A stretch of 64,000 nucleotides of DNA, from the NCBI GenBank assembly GCA_963691655.1, contig OY829326.1, positions 58,273,776 through 58,337,775 of the forward strand. The letters run 5' to 3'. Shown piece by piece: positions 1-11,890 of the stretch (position 1 is its first letter; every line of letters starts with the position of its first letter). The notes beneath the pieces are model-generated. The model was given only the letters and a program-made list of their open reading frames with translations, was not told the DNA's origin and made no database searches. Position numbers and translations under genes: made by a program. The stretch comes from Toxonevra muliebris. Lineage: Eukaryota; Arthropoda; Insecta; Diptera; Pallopteridae.

Positions 1-1489
1 GCAGTCATTCAAAAAAACATACTGTCACGTCAAACACACACACACACTCACAGAATCATACAAAACACAACTGCACCTATACAAATGCAAATTACGCGTT
101 AGATTCAGGAGTAGAAGAAATCAAAGCAGCAACAGCAACATAAAAAAATTTCAGATTAAGTTGAAAAGATTTTGAAAAAAATGCAAAAGAAAAAAGGAAA
201 GAAAGAAAATGAAATGAAAACTAAATGAAAAGAAACTAAATTTGAATTTATAACGAAAACTTTTGCACTCAATTTGCAGCTGGCAACTGTTGTAGTGGGA
301 ATGAAATGAGAAGATGAACGGAGGGAGAAAATTTAGAATGTTCCATACAATAATCAGTTTCAGAAAATGAGGAACAGCTCAGCTCTGTGTAGTGTAGTGT
401 AGTGTGGTGTAGGTAGGTAGAAGGAAAAGCTAAATTCTTTTGCTTCATAATGCTTGACATTTAATCAAGTTTGCTTGCTGCATTTAATGCACCAAAAATG
501 CCGCAAATATTTCAGTTTGACAGCAACAACAACAACCACAGCAATAACAATAACGCCAACGGCAATAATAGCAACATCAAAAGTTCTTAGCAACATGGAA
601 AAGCAGCTGTAATATATTAAATGCAGGAATAGCAGCAGTAGCAGCAGTAGCAGTAGAGAAAAACATCGTCTCAGTTAATGCAATTTCAAGACAGGTTTTC
701 TTTTTTATTGTCGTTTTCTTGTTGTTGTTGTTTGCAATGGGGGTTTGTTGTGGTTGTTGTTGCAGCAGCAAGAGCAGCAGATTGCTATGACTGTTGTTGT
801 CACTGCTGCAATTCATCGAGCGGAAGTGAATGTGTTTTTGTTGCATACTGCTCTGACGATGACGCCATTTCGAACAAAAGCAGAAACTATTAACCACACA
901 CCTTTGAAAGAAGTGAGCGAGCAAAAAAGTGGGTGAGTGTGAGAGAGAGAGAGAGAATAAATGTGACTGCCAGATTTGATGACATTTGTCAAAATGTTGC
1001 GTTGCAAAAAAAATATATATATATGTATGTGTAAAAAAATCTGCAAGAAATGTGAAAAAATTATTTCAGATTTATTCAAATGTAAAATTTATTTTATTTT
1101 TTTTTTTTTGTTGAATTTCGTTTGCTTGTTGTGACGTTGAAATATTTGTGCTGTTTTTTTTCGTTTTTTTTTCTTTTTTATTTTTTACTTTCTTTAGATT
1201 TTTCTTTGTTGGTGCCAAATAATTTCGTGGTTTATTGTAGAAAAGCTGATGATTTTTTCTCTATCTCCTCGTTCTCGGTTTTCGTTTAATTCAACAATTG
1301 ATTTAAATTAAAAGTAAATATCTTAATTATTTACCATTTGCTTTTTCTGATTGATTTTACTGAGCTTTATTATTTAAAGGATATAGTGTGTAACAAAAAT
1401 TGTTGCTCCTTGATTTGTGAAATGTTCGTTTGAAAATGTGAGTTTTTATATAATAAAGCAAGGTTTAAGTTCCACAGCATTAGATTAAA
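1..1489. other. AT-rich flank with CAG/CAA triplets
   Basis: 1-960 is rich in CA, CAA and GCA triplets (520-560, 630-655, 715-780) that open short Q-, L- and V-rich frames on both strands; 960-1489 is poly-T rich. It resembles intronic or regulatory DNA of a fly gene. No exon could be supported. Confidence 0.6.
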
Positions 1490-3831
1490 ATAAAAATGCA
1501 TTAGCTGCTACTTTTTTTCTACAATTTCTTCTTATTTTTTACTACTTTTTCAACTAATATTTTCTACTACTTTTTCTACTACTATTTTACCTCTACTATT
1601 TTTGTACTACAATTTTTTACTACTTTTTTACAATTTTTCTACGACTTTTTTTTATTATTTCTACCACTCTTTTTACTCCATTTTTAGTATTTTTGTACTT
1701 CTACATTTAACTATTTTTCTACTACTTTTTCTCCTACCTTTTTACTAATTTTTTACAACAATTTTTAATATTAAATTCTATTATTTTTCCTACTAGCTTT
1801 TCTACTACTATTTTCTTCTACATTTTTACCGTTATTTTTTACTACTTTTTCCATCCCTTTTTCTGCTATTACTTCTACTTAAATAATTTTTGGATTGGAT
1901 ATTATTTCAAGAATGGTATTTGATGTGAATATAGAGCCTCCTGAAATATTGTTTCTATAATTCAACTGAACCATAATAAAATTGGTACAAGAACGTGAAT
2001 TAACAATGCCATGCCACAACAAAAATATGGGTGGGTTGACAAAGGGGGTGTGACACCTTCCATATACCCTGAATTTTCATTACGGGATATCTTAGTAAGG
2101 AAGTATTATTTGTCAATACCGGATTTAAATAATTCGTTCAGTTTGTTGGGTTAGTGGGTTTTGCACCATGCTCTACTTCCACTTTCTACTACTAATTTAG
2201 TTTCTTTTTTTTTAAATTTTTTTCTTATTTTCGACTACTTTTTTACTACTTTATTAACTAATACTTTCTACCACTTTTCACTACATTTTTCTACAATTAA
2301 TTGTTATTTTCTACTACTTTTTCACAGTTTTTTCTACTACTATTTTTTATTATTTCTACTACTATCTCCCACTTCTATTTTTCTACTACTTTTTCCGTTG
2401 CTTTTGTAGTAGTGAAACATTTCTATCAATTTTTTACAACAAATTGTAATACTATTTTCTACTCCTTTTACTACTACGTTTCCCACTACTATTTCTACTG
2501 CTATTTTCTACTACTTTTTTAATGTTTTTTTCATTACTATTTTCCATTACTTTGCCTATTTATTTTTTTTTTACTATTATTTCTAGTAATTCATGAAATA
2601 TCTCATGAGCCTACCTAGCTATCTCAAAATCCGATAGGTGGCGCTGTAACAAATGGGTCTATATTTTTAAATAGTTTTTGGGATTAGATATAATTTCTAG
2701 AATGGTCTTTGATATTCTTGTGGAAATTAAATACTTTTAAAAATGCCAATTTTGATGCTTTATTTTTAAATCTAGATTTTTCACCAAATTCAATGTACGT
2801 CCTTTAAGCTTGAATTGTCATTACCAACAGGGCCGTAGCCAGAAATTTTTCGATTTTTTTTAATGTTAACCTCAAAAAAATGGCTAAAAGTGACAAAAAA
2901 TTCCCAGAATAATCAAATAAATATTATTCAATGTGCATTCTAGTGCATTTTTTTTATCGTGAGGGACATAATTTCATTAACTCATTGGCTTTTCACTTCT
3001 GATGATGTACCCAACCTCAAAAAAATTACCAAAAATAGTAGAGGCTTATTTTTTCAAATGATCATCATTGGGAATTTGAGCCATTATCAATGATAAGGAA
3101 CCCGGATGAGGTTGGCTTATATTCCCTAAATTCGTGAAGTCGGGGTGCTCTGAGCAATAACGCGTTAAAAAATTAATTTTAAGATGGGTTTTGCTAATAA
3201 GATGGAGTTTTTGCGAAAGAATTTTTCACGTTGAACGCGAATCTGAGGTCAAAAACTTCCCATCACGTCACGTTTTAGGAAAAAAAAATGGGAATAGCAA
3301 GTCTTATTTTACAAGGATCCGATAATTTTTTCTATTTTTATTAATTTTTAAACTTTTCAAACTGATTCAAGCCGAAACCTTAAATCAAAAACAGTTACTG
3401 ACCTAGAAAAATTATGAATGCAGGAGTGCTCAGTATCACCTTCTCTTTTTGAAGCCATAGTCAAATCTCATGTCGAAGAAAACAAATTGGATTTGATCGC
3501 TTAGTGTAACTAAGATTTCAAATTTATTTTTTATATTTGACTTTTTAGATAAAAAAAACCGATGGAAGTAAAAAATATCGTTAAATAGATTTTATTTTGA
3601 CTTTTTTTCCATCCATTGGCAATTAATCTAAAAAATTTGAATAAAGTTTCCACATTTCAGGGGGGGTCAGAACCCCCAAATCCCCCTCCCCCCGCCCCCC
3701 CTAAATACGGCCTTGATTACCAATGCTCAATTTTAAACACCAAGAAACTTCATTCTTCTTCATTGAAATAAACATCAATTTTCCGTCTTCTTCGTAGAAA
3801 GGGCAAAACAAGGTCTGCCGGGTCAGCTAGT
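1490..3831 (+). mobile_element. Helitron-like repeat copy with TTTTCTACTA tracts, 5'-truncated
   Basis: Two tracts of degenerate TTTTCTACTACTATTT (1490-1880 and 2160-2590) flank a unique block (about 1880-2165, including TTACGGGATATCTTAGTAAG and GGATTTAAATAATTCGTTC). The same layout recurs inverted at 48.6-50.35 kb. The 3' end is GTCTGCCGGGTCAGCTAGT; a CTAG|T end suits Helitrons (inference). A hAT element interrupts it at 2828-3715. Confidence 0.5.
2828..3715. mobile_element. hAT-type element, copy 1, with exact 8-bp target duplication
   Basis: 888 bp from CAGGGCCGTAGCCAG to CTAAATACGGCCTTG, inverted termini of about 15 bp. ATTACCAA is present immediately on both sides (2820-2827 and 3716-3723), the duplication length of hAT elements. 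It is inserted in the Helitron-like repeat. The inside is shared with copies at 19.93 and 52.86 kb. Confidence 0.85.
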
Positions 3832-5939
3832 AGTTTTATAAAGAAACCTCAGCAATATTATTGAAAAAATTGTGAATTTGAATAATCTGATATCATACCC
3901 TGACTTCACGGCAATTTTAAATACTTCACATCAGCTCCAATTCTAGAACGTTAACAGCTGACGGCGACTCTAGAAAGTAAAGACAATTAAATTTTAACAA
4001 ACCTTGTGCCTTTTTTTTTAATTTAAGAAACTTAGTCTCCTTTGAGACTTCTAGAGTTCTGGTAAATTGTCTCCAATTTATACAGTCTGAGTTCTCAAGT
4101 TATAAAATTATGACTATAGCCACTTTATCTTCTACAATTAGAAAAAAACTGACGTGAATTTTAATAATTTTTCAAAATAAAATATTTTAAATCTCAAGAG
4201 ATCTAGTTTTAAATTAGTTTGTTTGTAATTTTTTTTATCAAATATTTACTTATACACACAGTGTAATACTAAAATTGAATGCGTATTACTAAAAAAAAAA
4301 AAAAATGAAGGCAAAAAATAATAACAACAACAACAAACAGGAATATTGCTAAATATTTAACTACGAACAAATTACTCACTGTAAAAACCACAAATTGCAT
4401 GCATATTTGTTAGCATTGCAAGTAAATTAAAAAATTCCAACAAAAAACCTACTGTAAATAAAGATGTACACCAAAGCAATACAGACACACATACACTCAA
4501 ACCCAAACGTATACATAAAAACACACAGGTGAGATGCAACTAATAGCCAATAGGAAAAATTTGTAACATGTCGGCATTGATGATATCTCCAAAAGCATGA
4601 GAGTGTTGTTGTTAGCGTGGGTCACATCCTTTATTTTCGACCAAAAACAAAAAAACAAAAATTTAAATTTGAAAAAGGAACCGAGTGGGTTTAGAACATG
4701 AGAAGGGTAGGTACAAAAGAAATAAAGTGGAAATGAACCATGAAAAAATTGATTTGTTTAGAGACGAATAAAATGGAATGAAACATGAAAAACTGGACTT
4801 CAAATGCATCATTTATTTCATATTTAAAAAAAAATACAGTTAAAAAAAAGTGGGAACAGGGTTGTAATCTCAAGAAAAATACTACTCAGAACATTTCGGA
4901 AGTTGGATTTTTTTTTTGTACTGCGTTATTTTTGAAGCTGTCGTATCAACATCTATCAACAGCTACAACAAATAATTTTAGATTTATAAATCCAACGATG
5001 TCTTCGGAGAGTATTAACCCTAACTTTTATATCCCCAACCCTCATCATTCACAAACACTGCAATATTTATTTTAAAACCTGATGAGGAACCGAGCGAATT
5101 CCGAAACGGCCGTCTGATTTGCCCGTCTCCATATACACTGCTGTTGTGATGACTACATACATAGGCTAAATGCCTGTCATACATTATTGGAAAAAAATTA
5201 GACATGAACAAAGTAGTCAAAACTTTGAATATTAATGCTTAGATTTCATTTTCATAGTCTACTAATAAATATAATAAAATTTATTTATTTGAGGAAAGTT
5301 TGCCAAAATTTAAAAAACTCATTATATTTGCGATGTATGTACATCTGTGCCTTGTGTTCTGTTAGGAAACTAATGATTCCCAGAGTTCCTCAATAACATT
5401 TTCCGAATAATTTCCCAATGGGTTGAAATATTCTGCATACATTTAATAATAACTTTCTGCTGTTGTTATGTGCGTGCACAGACAAACTAAAACTAACAAG
5501 AAAACAACCATAGTCCAGTAATGGCTACATAAATAGAAACGAAGTAAGAATTTAACACCAGCTAACAGTTAATCCTAGTTCCCTCATTTACAAAACTCAT
5601 ACCATGCTCATTTGCGATTCATTATTGCTTACCTTTGCAATTTTACAATTTTTTAATACTTATTTCACTGCAAAAAAAAAAAATATATATATATACAGGG
5701 TAATTCTTAACTGCGCACAGATTATTTTCACCAGATATCCTTTAGCTCAAGAGGTGTACAAAGTGTCGAGGCAATTTTTTAGATTCAGCTGTTTTATAGG
5801 GTTTACTCTTAGTCTCGTAATTATTATGGTATTAATTTAAATAAAAAAATGATTTTTTATTTTTGCTGATTTCTAAGCTAAGCCTCATGTATGTATGCTG
5901 AAAATTATGCTTACAATATCCACTAACGTGATTACATTT
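3832..5939. other. AT-rich DNA, no gene seen
   Basis: Only the repeat tag at 5076-5160, poly-A runs and a short (TA)n at about 5683-5694. Frames are short and low-complexity. Confidence 0.6.
5076..5160 (-). repeat. Repeat tag GGGCAAATCAGACGGCCG, copy 1
   Basis: Minus-strand GACGGGCAAATCAGACGGCC followed by GTTTCGGAATTCGCTCGG and TTCCTCATCAGG. Related blocks lie at 32.89 and 54.25 kb; probably the tail or body of one LINE family. Confidence 0.6.
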
Positions 5940-6015
5940 CGTCGCCTGAAAATTGATTTGGCGTATGTGTATAAGTATTCCTATGCCTATACGCCAAATC
6001 AATTCTCAGGCGACG
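5940..6015. repeat. 76-bp near-palindrome, copy 1
   Basis: Arms of about 27 bp: CGTCGCCTGAAAATTGATTT and onward pairs with the inverted copy at the right (CAAATCAATTCTCAGGCGAC); a spacer of about 20 nt. A second copy of the same length is at 21380-21455. Confidence 0.85.
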
Positions 6016-6155
6016 ATTTATAAATTATGATTTTCCTCGAATTTTCAGATTTTTTTGATAAGTAAAAAATTATTACCTCCACAGATTTTGCCTTCAGTTT
6101 TTCTGTATTATATCATCTAGTAAATTTCAATATCTGTCGATTTTATTGCTAATTA

Positions 6156-7500
6156 CACAGGCCGACAAAGTTTGACGAACGCTCCTACCCAGAAACCAGA
6201 CTATACTTTTCCGAAGGATTTTGATTGGTCTTTCACGTCAGGATATATCCACGAGATATCCTAGCCTAAAAGTGCAAAAAATACCGTTTTTGCTCATTTT
6301 TAAGGTTATGTAGCACGTTTGATCCTATTTTCTTTTACGTTGATTTTTCTATATATGAGAACGAGATCAATAGACTGTACAGGGTGACAATCGTAAAGTG
6401 ACGCACACATTTCAGCAGTTATTTTCAAAAGGACGTACTTCCATTAAGTACAATTAAGTGTTAACATTGCTGAATATATAAGCATTCATTTGAACCCCAC
6501 CTCATTCAACATAACCTCCTTTAGCCTGCACACATGTCTTCAATCGATCCGGAAATCGTAGGACTGTTCGCCGCAGGACTTCCTGATCAATTTCAGTCTA
6601 GGCTTTCTCTAATGACTTTGTCAGCGACTCCAGACTGTGGTGTTGAGATTGTTGAGATGCACAAGCCTTACTCTCTAAAATACTCCAAATAGAGTAGTCC
6701 ATTGGATTCAAGTCTGGGGAGTATGGTGGCCATTCTTGAGATGTTATGAATCCAGAAAAATTGTCTTTTATCCATGTTTGCGTTAATTTTGCCATGTGGG
6801 AAGGTGCAGAATCTTGCTGCAAAGTCCAGTTTTCATTTCCAAATGTATCTTGGACCCAGGGAAGAACATGTTCATTTAAAATGCTCCGATAAACAACTTG
6901 GTCAATTTTAACACCCTCTTCAACGAATATTAGAGGGATTCTGGCATTAGCGGAAACTCCAGCCCATACCATAACGGAAGCTGGCTTTTGAACTCGGCCA
7001 ACAGTCATATTTTGTTGCGATGATGATGTTAGCCAAATTCGGTCATTTTGCGCATTGAAATGTTGTTCAACCGTGAAAATTTTTTCATCTGTAAACAAGA
7101 TATTTTCAACATTTTTTAACACGGAGGAGCGTAGCAACGCCTTGCATCTTTGCAGTCGCATATCTATATATAATGTGTATGAATTCTCAAACGTAAAAGA
7201 ATCCACGTACATGAAAATTTCAAAATGCGATATCTCAGCGAAAAAACAAGATATTTAAGCAAACTTAACGTTATTTTGAATAAGAAGACTAGTGCTTTAA
7301 GATGCTACAATAAAGAAAGAAACTAGGATCGGCTGTGCTACATAACCTTAAAAATGAACAAAAACGGTATTTTTGCACTTCTAGGTTAGGAAATCTCGAA
7401 ATCCTGACGTGATAGAACTAGGCCCCATTCGAATTCAGCACGTCAAAATCCTTTGGATAAGTATAGTCTGGTTTAAGGGTAAAAATTTTGTCGGCCTGTG
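6156..7500. mobile_element. Long-inverted-repeat DNA element hosting a truncated mariner
   Basis: About 200 bp at 6156-6355 is an imperfect inverted copy of 7292-7500. The outermost bases are CACAGGCCGACAAA on both sides with TA outside each. Shared internal words include CCAGACTATACTT, AAGGATTTTGA and CATTTTTAAGGTTATGTAGC. No transposase of its own is visible; the core is occupied by a piece of the DD37D mariner. Confidence 0.7.
6380..7161 (-). pseudogene. Truncated DD37D mariner transposase copy
   Basis: Begins with the same terminus as the copy at 57.4 kb (CAGGGTGACAATCGTAAAGT, TA before it) and follows it closely until about 7161, where homology stops. The transposase N-terminal half and second terminus are missing. 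Readable on the minus strand are LFTDEKIFTVEQHFN, SVMVWAGVSANA, QQDSAPSHMAKL and NPMDYSIWSILE. Codon 215 is still Leu. It lies inside the long-inverted-repeat element. Confidence 0.85.
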
Positions 7501-10353
7501 TAATTTTTTTATGTCAAATATAGCACAGATACACAGATAATTTCGACCCAAAGGTTTGTTACCATGTAATCCCAATAAAGAAAACTGAATCTAGAACTGC
7601 CCATACATTTACTTTTTTTACTTTTCTTAAGCTAATGAATATGTGGTAAAAAGTTATGTACGCAGTTCTAAATCATCCTGTATAAATATATGCCCATGAC
7701 CAACCATAAATATGTAGACTTACAAAAATGTAGCGCAAATATATTAAAAATGGAATTTTGTAGGTCTCGGTCTTCGCTATATTCAATCATATTCTCCTAG
7801 GGAATCTTGATTTGTTTCCTAAATTTTTATCTGACTTCAGGTTCATACAAAATCTAAATAATGCTGAGGCTTCATTGTGACCATGTTGATGCATCAACAA
7901 TATAATTAAAGTCAAAAAGTTGTATGTATCAGTAAGCAGTAGAGTGTAAACCCAAGAAGCAGACCAAAACAGTTGGATGCATCCACAGTGAGAGTTAGAT
8001 CAGGTCTGTTTAATGCTTTTCTGAAAAGTAGATGGCTTATACTGCTACGTCATTTCTTGCATCATTACTTTTATTAAAATTTTACGATAGATCTTAAATC
8101 TATTTATGCCCCATACATTTGGTGTAGCGTATAGTAAAAGATAAAATTGCAGAAATAAAAAAAAACAAAAAACCAAGAATTTGTGGTGCAATTAAAACTG
8201 CAAAGAGTTAGTTACTGTTAGTTAGTTAAAGCTCATTTTACTTTTTAACTTTCAAAGATGCGTGCAATGCTGAATACGTGGGACAAATTAATAAAGTTTA
8301 GAGAATTAATTTCTGAGAATAGCTGTTTAGTTTGAAAACGAAGAAGTGATCAGTGATTTTATTTAAAAATTTAAACTATGGGGAATTCTTACTGTTTATG
8401 GTTTATGCCCATTTTAGCACTAATCCGAACTTTAACCTTTGGTTAGTAGTATTAATATTATCTGATTAGTCCTTAACCGGAAATTTAGAAAACGGCCCTT
8501 AGAGTATGAACACATGCATTCAGAAAAAAGTCCCATTACTTTCTAAAAGATGTCTAAACAAATCTTTTTCCATTAAGTCAAAAGGATTTTATTATGAAGC
8601 CAATTATTTTCCTAATGTGAGAACATAATTCTAATTACCATGAATTTTCCGCCATTTGTATATTTCTTAGACCGAATAGAGGTCAAAAGCAAAATATCAC
8701 CAAAATCCATTAGTCGATAGATGTTGCTCCAGTATAAGGAAAAATTATATTTTTCTCGGATTATTCTAACTTTTACTCTGGAGCCGTTTTTGAAATATCC
8801 TTTAGAACAAAATATAGGTCAAAAAGAGTTTCTTGACCCAAAAAACGCATTTATGTCACTGTATTAGCTCTTTTCTTTAAATGTACTATATTTACAACTT
8901 GCGTATATAATTGTGAAGGTGTGTGCCTCGGCGAAGGTGAGTGTAACGATTTGGCCCAGGCGGTTAACGTGCACAATGGGAATGCCAAAGTGCACCGAGT
9001 CTGACTAATATTAAATCAAGCAAATAATCAAAACGAAACAAATAACAGTTTACATGGAAACAAAACGTATTTATAAAAATGGGTTCTCGTTGTTGTGAAG
9101 TAGCCCAAGCGTCATCTATGGACAGATCAATTTTGTTGAAATTTTCTGCACCAGTTCAAAATCCGACGTTAATGAACATAAGTGTGTTAAACTCGAGCTG
9201 TTCAGTGATTTTATGTTAATTTTGTTCATTTTATCTTTGTTTTAAATTGTTTTTAAAAAAAAGTATATTTAAGAAGAAAATAATTGTTTTTTTGTTATTT
9301 TTTTTGCACTTAAAATATATTTTATGAAATTAAAAAAGAAATCTTAAAAAAAAAAACTAGTGTTATTTTAAGGTTTTATTGTTACTCGGGTGTCACACAA
9401 CTAATTCATTGACGGTGTAACGAAAAAAATTAATTGACACCGGGTTAAATTCATAAAACGAGGAACGAAAATTAAAACGAAAATTGTCAACCACTTTGTA
9501 TTTTTTCCTTTTTCTCCAAAAAACGTTATAATGATGAGAGTTATAAAATCTATCCACTCTAAAGTGGGAAGGATAATAGGCATATGCTAGCTTAAACTAG
9601 CTTAGCCAAGAATGTGAGCACACATAGCCATAGCGTTATGCCCATAATTAAAATAGCAAAGAATTTCGTTAAGTTTCGTTAACTTTTATTAGCTTATGCT
9701 GACATAATTGACTCTCTTTTTTTCTATCTCTCACTGGCAGTACATTGTTATGTGTATGTATACCAGGGTTGCCAACTAATTTTTTCAGTCTCACCGATAG
9801 CCCTCGAGAAACTCCCCTATTTTCAATCAACTCCCCCGCACCGGTATAATTTTATATTATAATAGCGACATACGCTTAAAATTTATCAAGGTTAATGTTA
9901 TTTTAATGCGCTCCAGAACTGGTGGGTTAATGGTAAGGTACTTTCTGACTCCGGAATTCTTTTGACATATGGGGGACTTCGTCTCAAGGGAACCCACTCT
10001 TAAAATCGATTGATCTCAAATGAATCCGGTGTACCGAGTTACTTGACGTTCATTTTGATAGATAAACACAAAGGAAAATACATGGGCTCTCTTTTGACCC
10101 AAATAAAAAAAAAAATGTTTCCTATTGTTTACCTTTTGAAAAAAAAATCAAAACTATTTTTGATTTTGAAAAAAAAAATGTTTCGAAAGATTAAATAAAA
10201 AATGTGATTAGTTGCATGGATCCGAAAAAGGGTTTTGTTTAAAAATTGGACTTTTTTCAAAAGTACAACGTTGCAAATTGAGGAAAAAATTGACCGAACT
10301 TTTTTTCTATTATGTCCTGGAGCCATTTTTGTATAGAAAAACATATTTAAATT
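7501..10353. other. AT-rich intergenic DNA
   Basis: No coding signal. CAGGGTTGCCAACTA at about 9764 resembles the start of some fly DNA elements, but I found no matching end. A slightly GC-richer patch at 8918-9000 has no recognisable content. Confidence 0.5.
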
Positions 10354-10617
10354 CTAGACCGTACGTGCCAACAGCAAAAACCTTGTTTTGAGAAGAACGG
10401 GTTCAAAGTTTTGGTTATCGGCTTTTAATAAATCGACGAATCCCAACGGACCTTGTTCCCGTCCATTACGACCGAAAGGTGCATCTGCATAACGCACAGA
10501 TCGGTGATCGATGGAATTATTAATCAGAAGCTGCTGGACGAAGGCATTAGCTAAGCCTTTCTGAATGGCCGAAAGTAATGCTGAAGCGCTGCCCGACTTT
10601 TTTGGCCTGACTGACAC
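10354..10617 (-). other. Unrecognised 87-codon ORF
   Basis: The minus-strand frame contains SGSASALLSAIQKGLANAFV, ADAPFGRNGREQGPLGFVDL and NFEPVLLKTRFLLLART. Its composition is balanced and its GC is higher than the flanks, unlike chance ORFs here. It opens at a GTG-coded residue with no ATG start, and a stop lies two codons upstream (10624-10626), so it could be a conserved-exon remnant or transposon-derived fragment. No family was recognised. Confidence 0.3.
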
Positions 10618-10840
10618 TCGCCGCTATAATCGTCTATATCTACGAAAGCACTTTGAGTTTCTCTCAGAAATTTTTACAAAATACTTTTGAAATATAATAC
10701 TTTCAAATTACACACTTTTTTAAAAATTGATTTCTTCAAACCAAGAAAGAAGAATTTCGGTTGTAATTTTTAATAATTTTCAAACGTTGCTGATTCGCGA
10801 ACTTAACCATGATGAAAATGAAAACCCTTCATATGTATAT

Positions 10841-10925
10841 ACTTGATCGCATTTAAAAACCAGTTACTCGTTGAAAAAATCCACATTCCTAGTTATGAAA
10901 GTGACCATGTGAATGCATACGAAAT
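10841..10925 (+). repeat. Upstream block shared by IR-A and IR-B
   Basis: ACCAGTTACTCGTTG and GTGACCATGTGAATGCATAC correspond to ACCAATTACTTAGTC and GTGACCATGAGATTCCATAC at 28330-28378. The gene duplication therefore included at least this far upstream (IR-A is now 1 kb away because of the MITE). Confidence 0.65.
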
Positions 10926-10928
10926 AGG

Positions 10929-11652
10929 AACGTCGATCCTGATATATTTTTTGGGACTCTGAACCTTCGGGACTCAAACTTGAATCCCGCAATCTCAAAA
11001 TCAATCCCGGGATCGATAGTTTTATCAAATCTGTGCGGGAATTTTTTGGCGTATATCACTAATCTGTAAAATTTGTTTTCGGGTATATCCCTAAATATAT
11101 AGATGATTTTTTCTACACAAATTATGTCATTTTAGGAGTTTTGAAAGAAAAAAAATTTCATAAAATTTATATTTTTCGTGTATATTTCAAAACCCAAGAT
11201 CTACCAAAATACTACAAAACTCCCAAAATTACATAATTCGTATTGAAAAGAATCAGGATTACAAATTTTCATCCATGAACCCATGAACTCAAGCCATTTG
11301 AGTTAAACTTTCATAAAACCAAGAAAATAATATACCAAAAAATTCACTATCGCAAACTTAGTCGGCTTTTGAACGGTATTAATGAATTGTAATAAATGAT
11401 ATAAGAAAAAGAATAACCCTAGAAATAAATAAAGAAATATGTTATTTTACTCAATGATAACAAAATGTAAAACAAAGCGTATATATACAGTAAAATACAT
11501 ACAAATTATGTGTTTTACTATAATTTGTATGTATTGAATTCCAACCAGCTTGAGTAGTTACAATCAAATTCCGGTGTTTTTTCTTTCTAATCTCAAAATT
11601 TTTCGCATAATTTTAGAGCAAATCTCAGAATCCCGGGATTGACATCCCTAGT
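10929..11652. mobile_element. hAT-like MITE inserted upstream of IR-A
   Basis: The sequence upstream of IR-B (28310-28380) is homologous to 10841-10925 and resumes at about 11653, so this roughly 720-bp block is an insertion. Its ends are inverted: TAGGAACGTCGATCC on the left and TAGGGATGTCAATCC read from the right. Flanks ATACGAAA and GTACGCAT agree at five of eight bases, compatible with a decayed 8-bp target duplication. Inside, 11495-11509 and 11520-11534 form a perfect 15-bp hairpin. No transposase is seen. Confidence 0.6.
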
Positions 11653-11802
11653 ACGCATTTATATCAAAACTTTTTAAGTGAGTGTTTCCACAATTGCATA
11701 TAAAAGAAAAGAAAATAATAAATTATGAAAGACAAATATGCGTGTGAAGAATAATTCTTTCAACAAATAAAAAATTGCATTTACAAAGTGCGAAAAATCT
11801 AC

Positions 11803-11810
11803 TATAAAAA
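11803..11810 (+). promoter_or_regulatory. Possible TATA box of IR-A
   Basis: TATAAAAA lies inside the palindrome-like string CTACTATAAAAAGTAG, about 80 bp before the start codon. The identical string sits at the same distance from the IR-B start. Its conservation may reflect only recent 5' homogenisation, and no initiator is obvious, so this is tentative. Confidence 0.35.
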
Positions 11811-11890
11811 GTAGAAAGCCATAGAAAATCTTAAAGTATAAAGTAAAAATCCAAAGTGTAATAAAGTGCTCTGGAGGAACAAAACAGAGA

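Noticed and set aside
577..924. 115-codon Q/N-rich ORF
   Set aside because: Triplet CAG/CAA repeats produce open frames on both strands here; no domain and no splice context.
6598..7212. 204-codon ORF as an intact transposase
   Set aside because: Its first residues come from unrelated flank after the breakpoint at about 7161; the true N-terminal half is missing.
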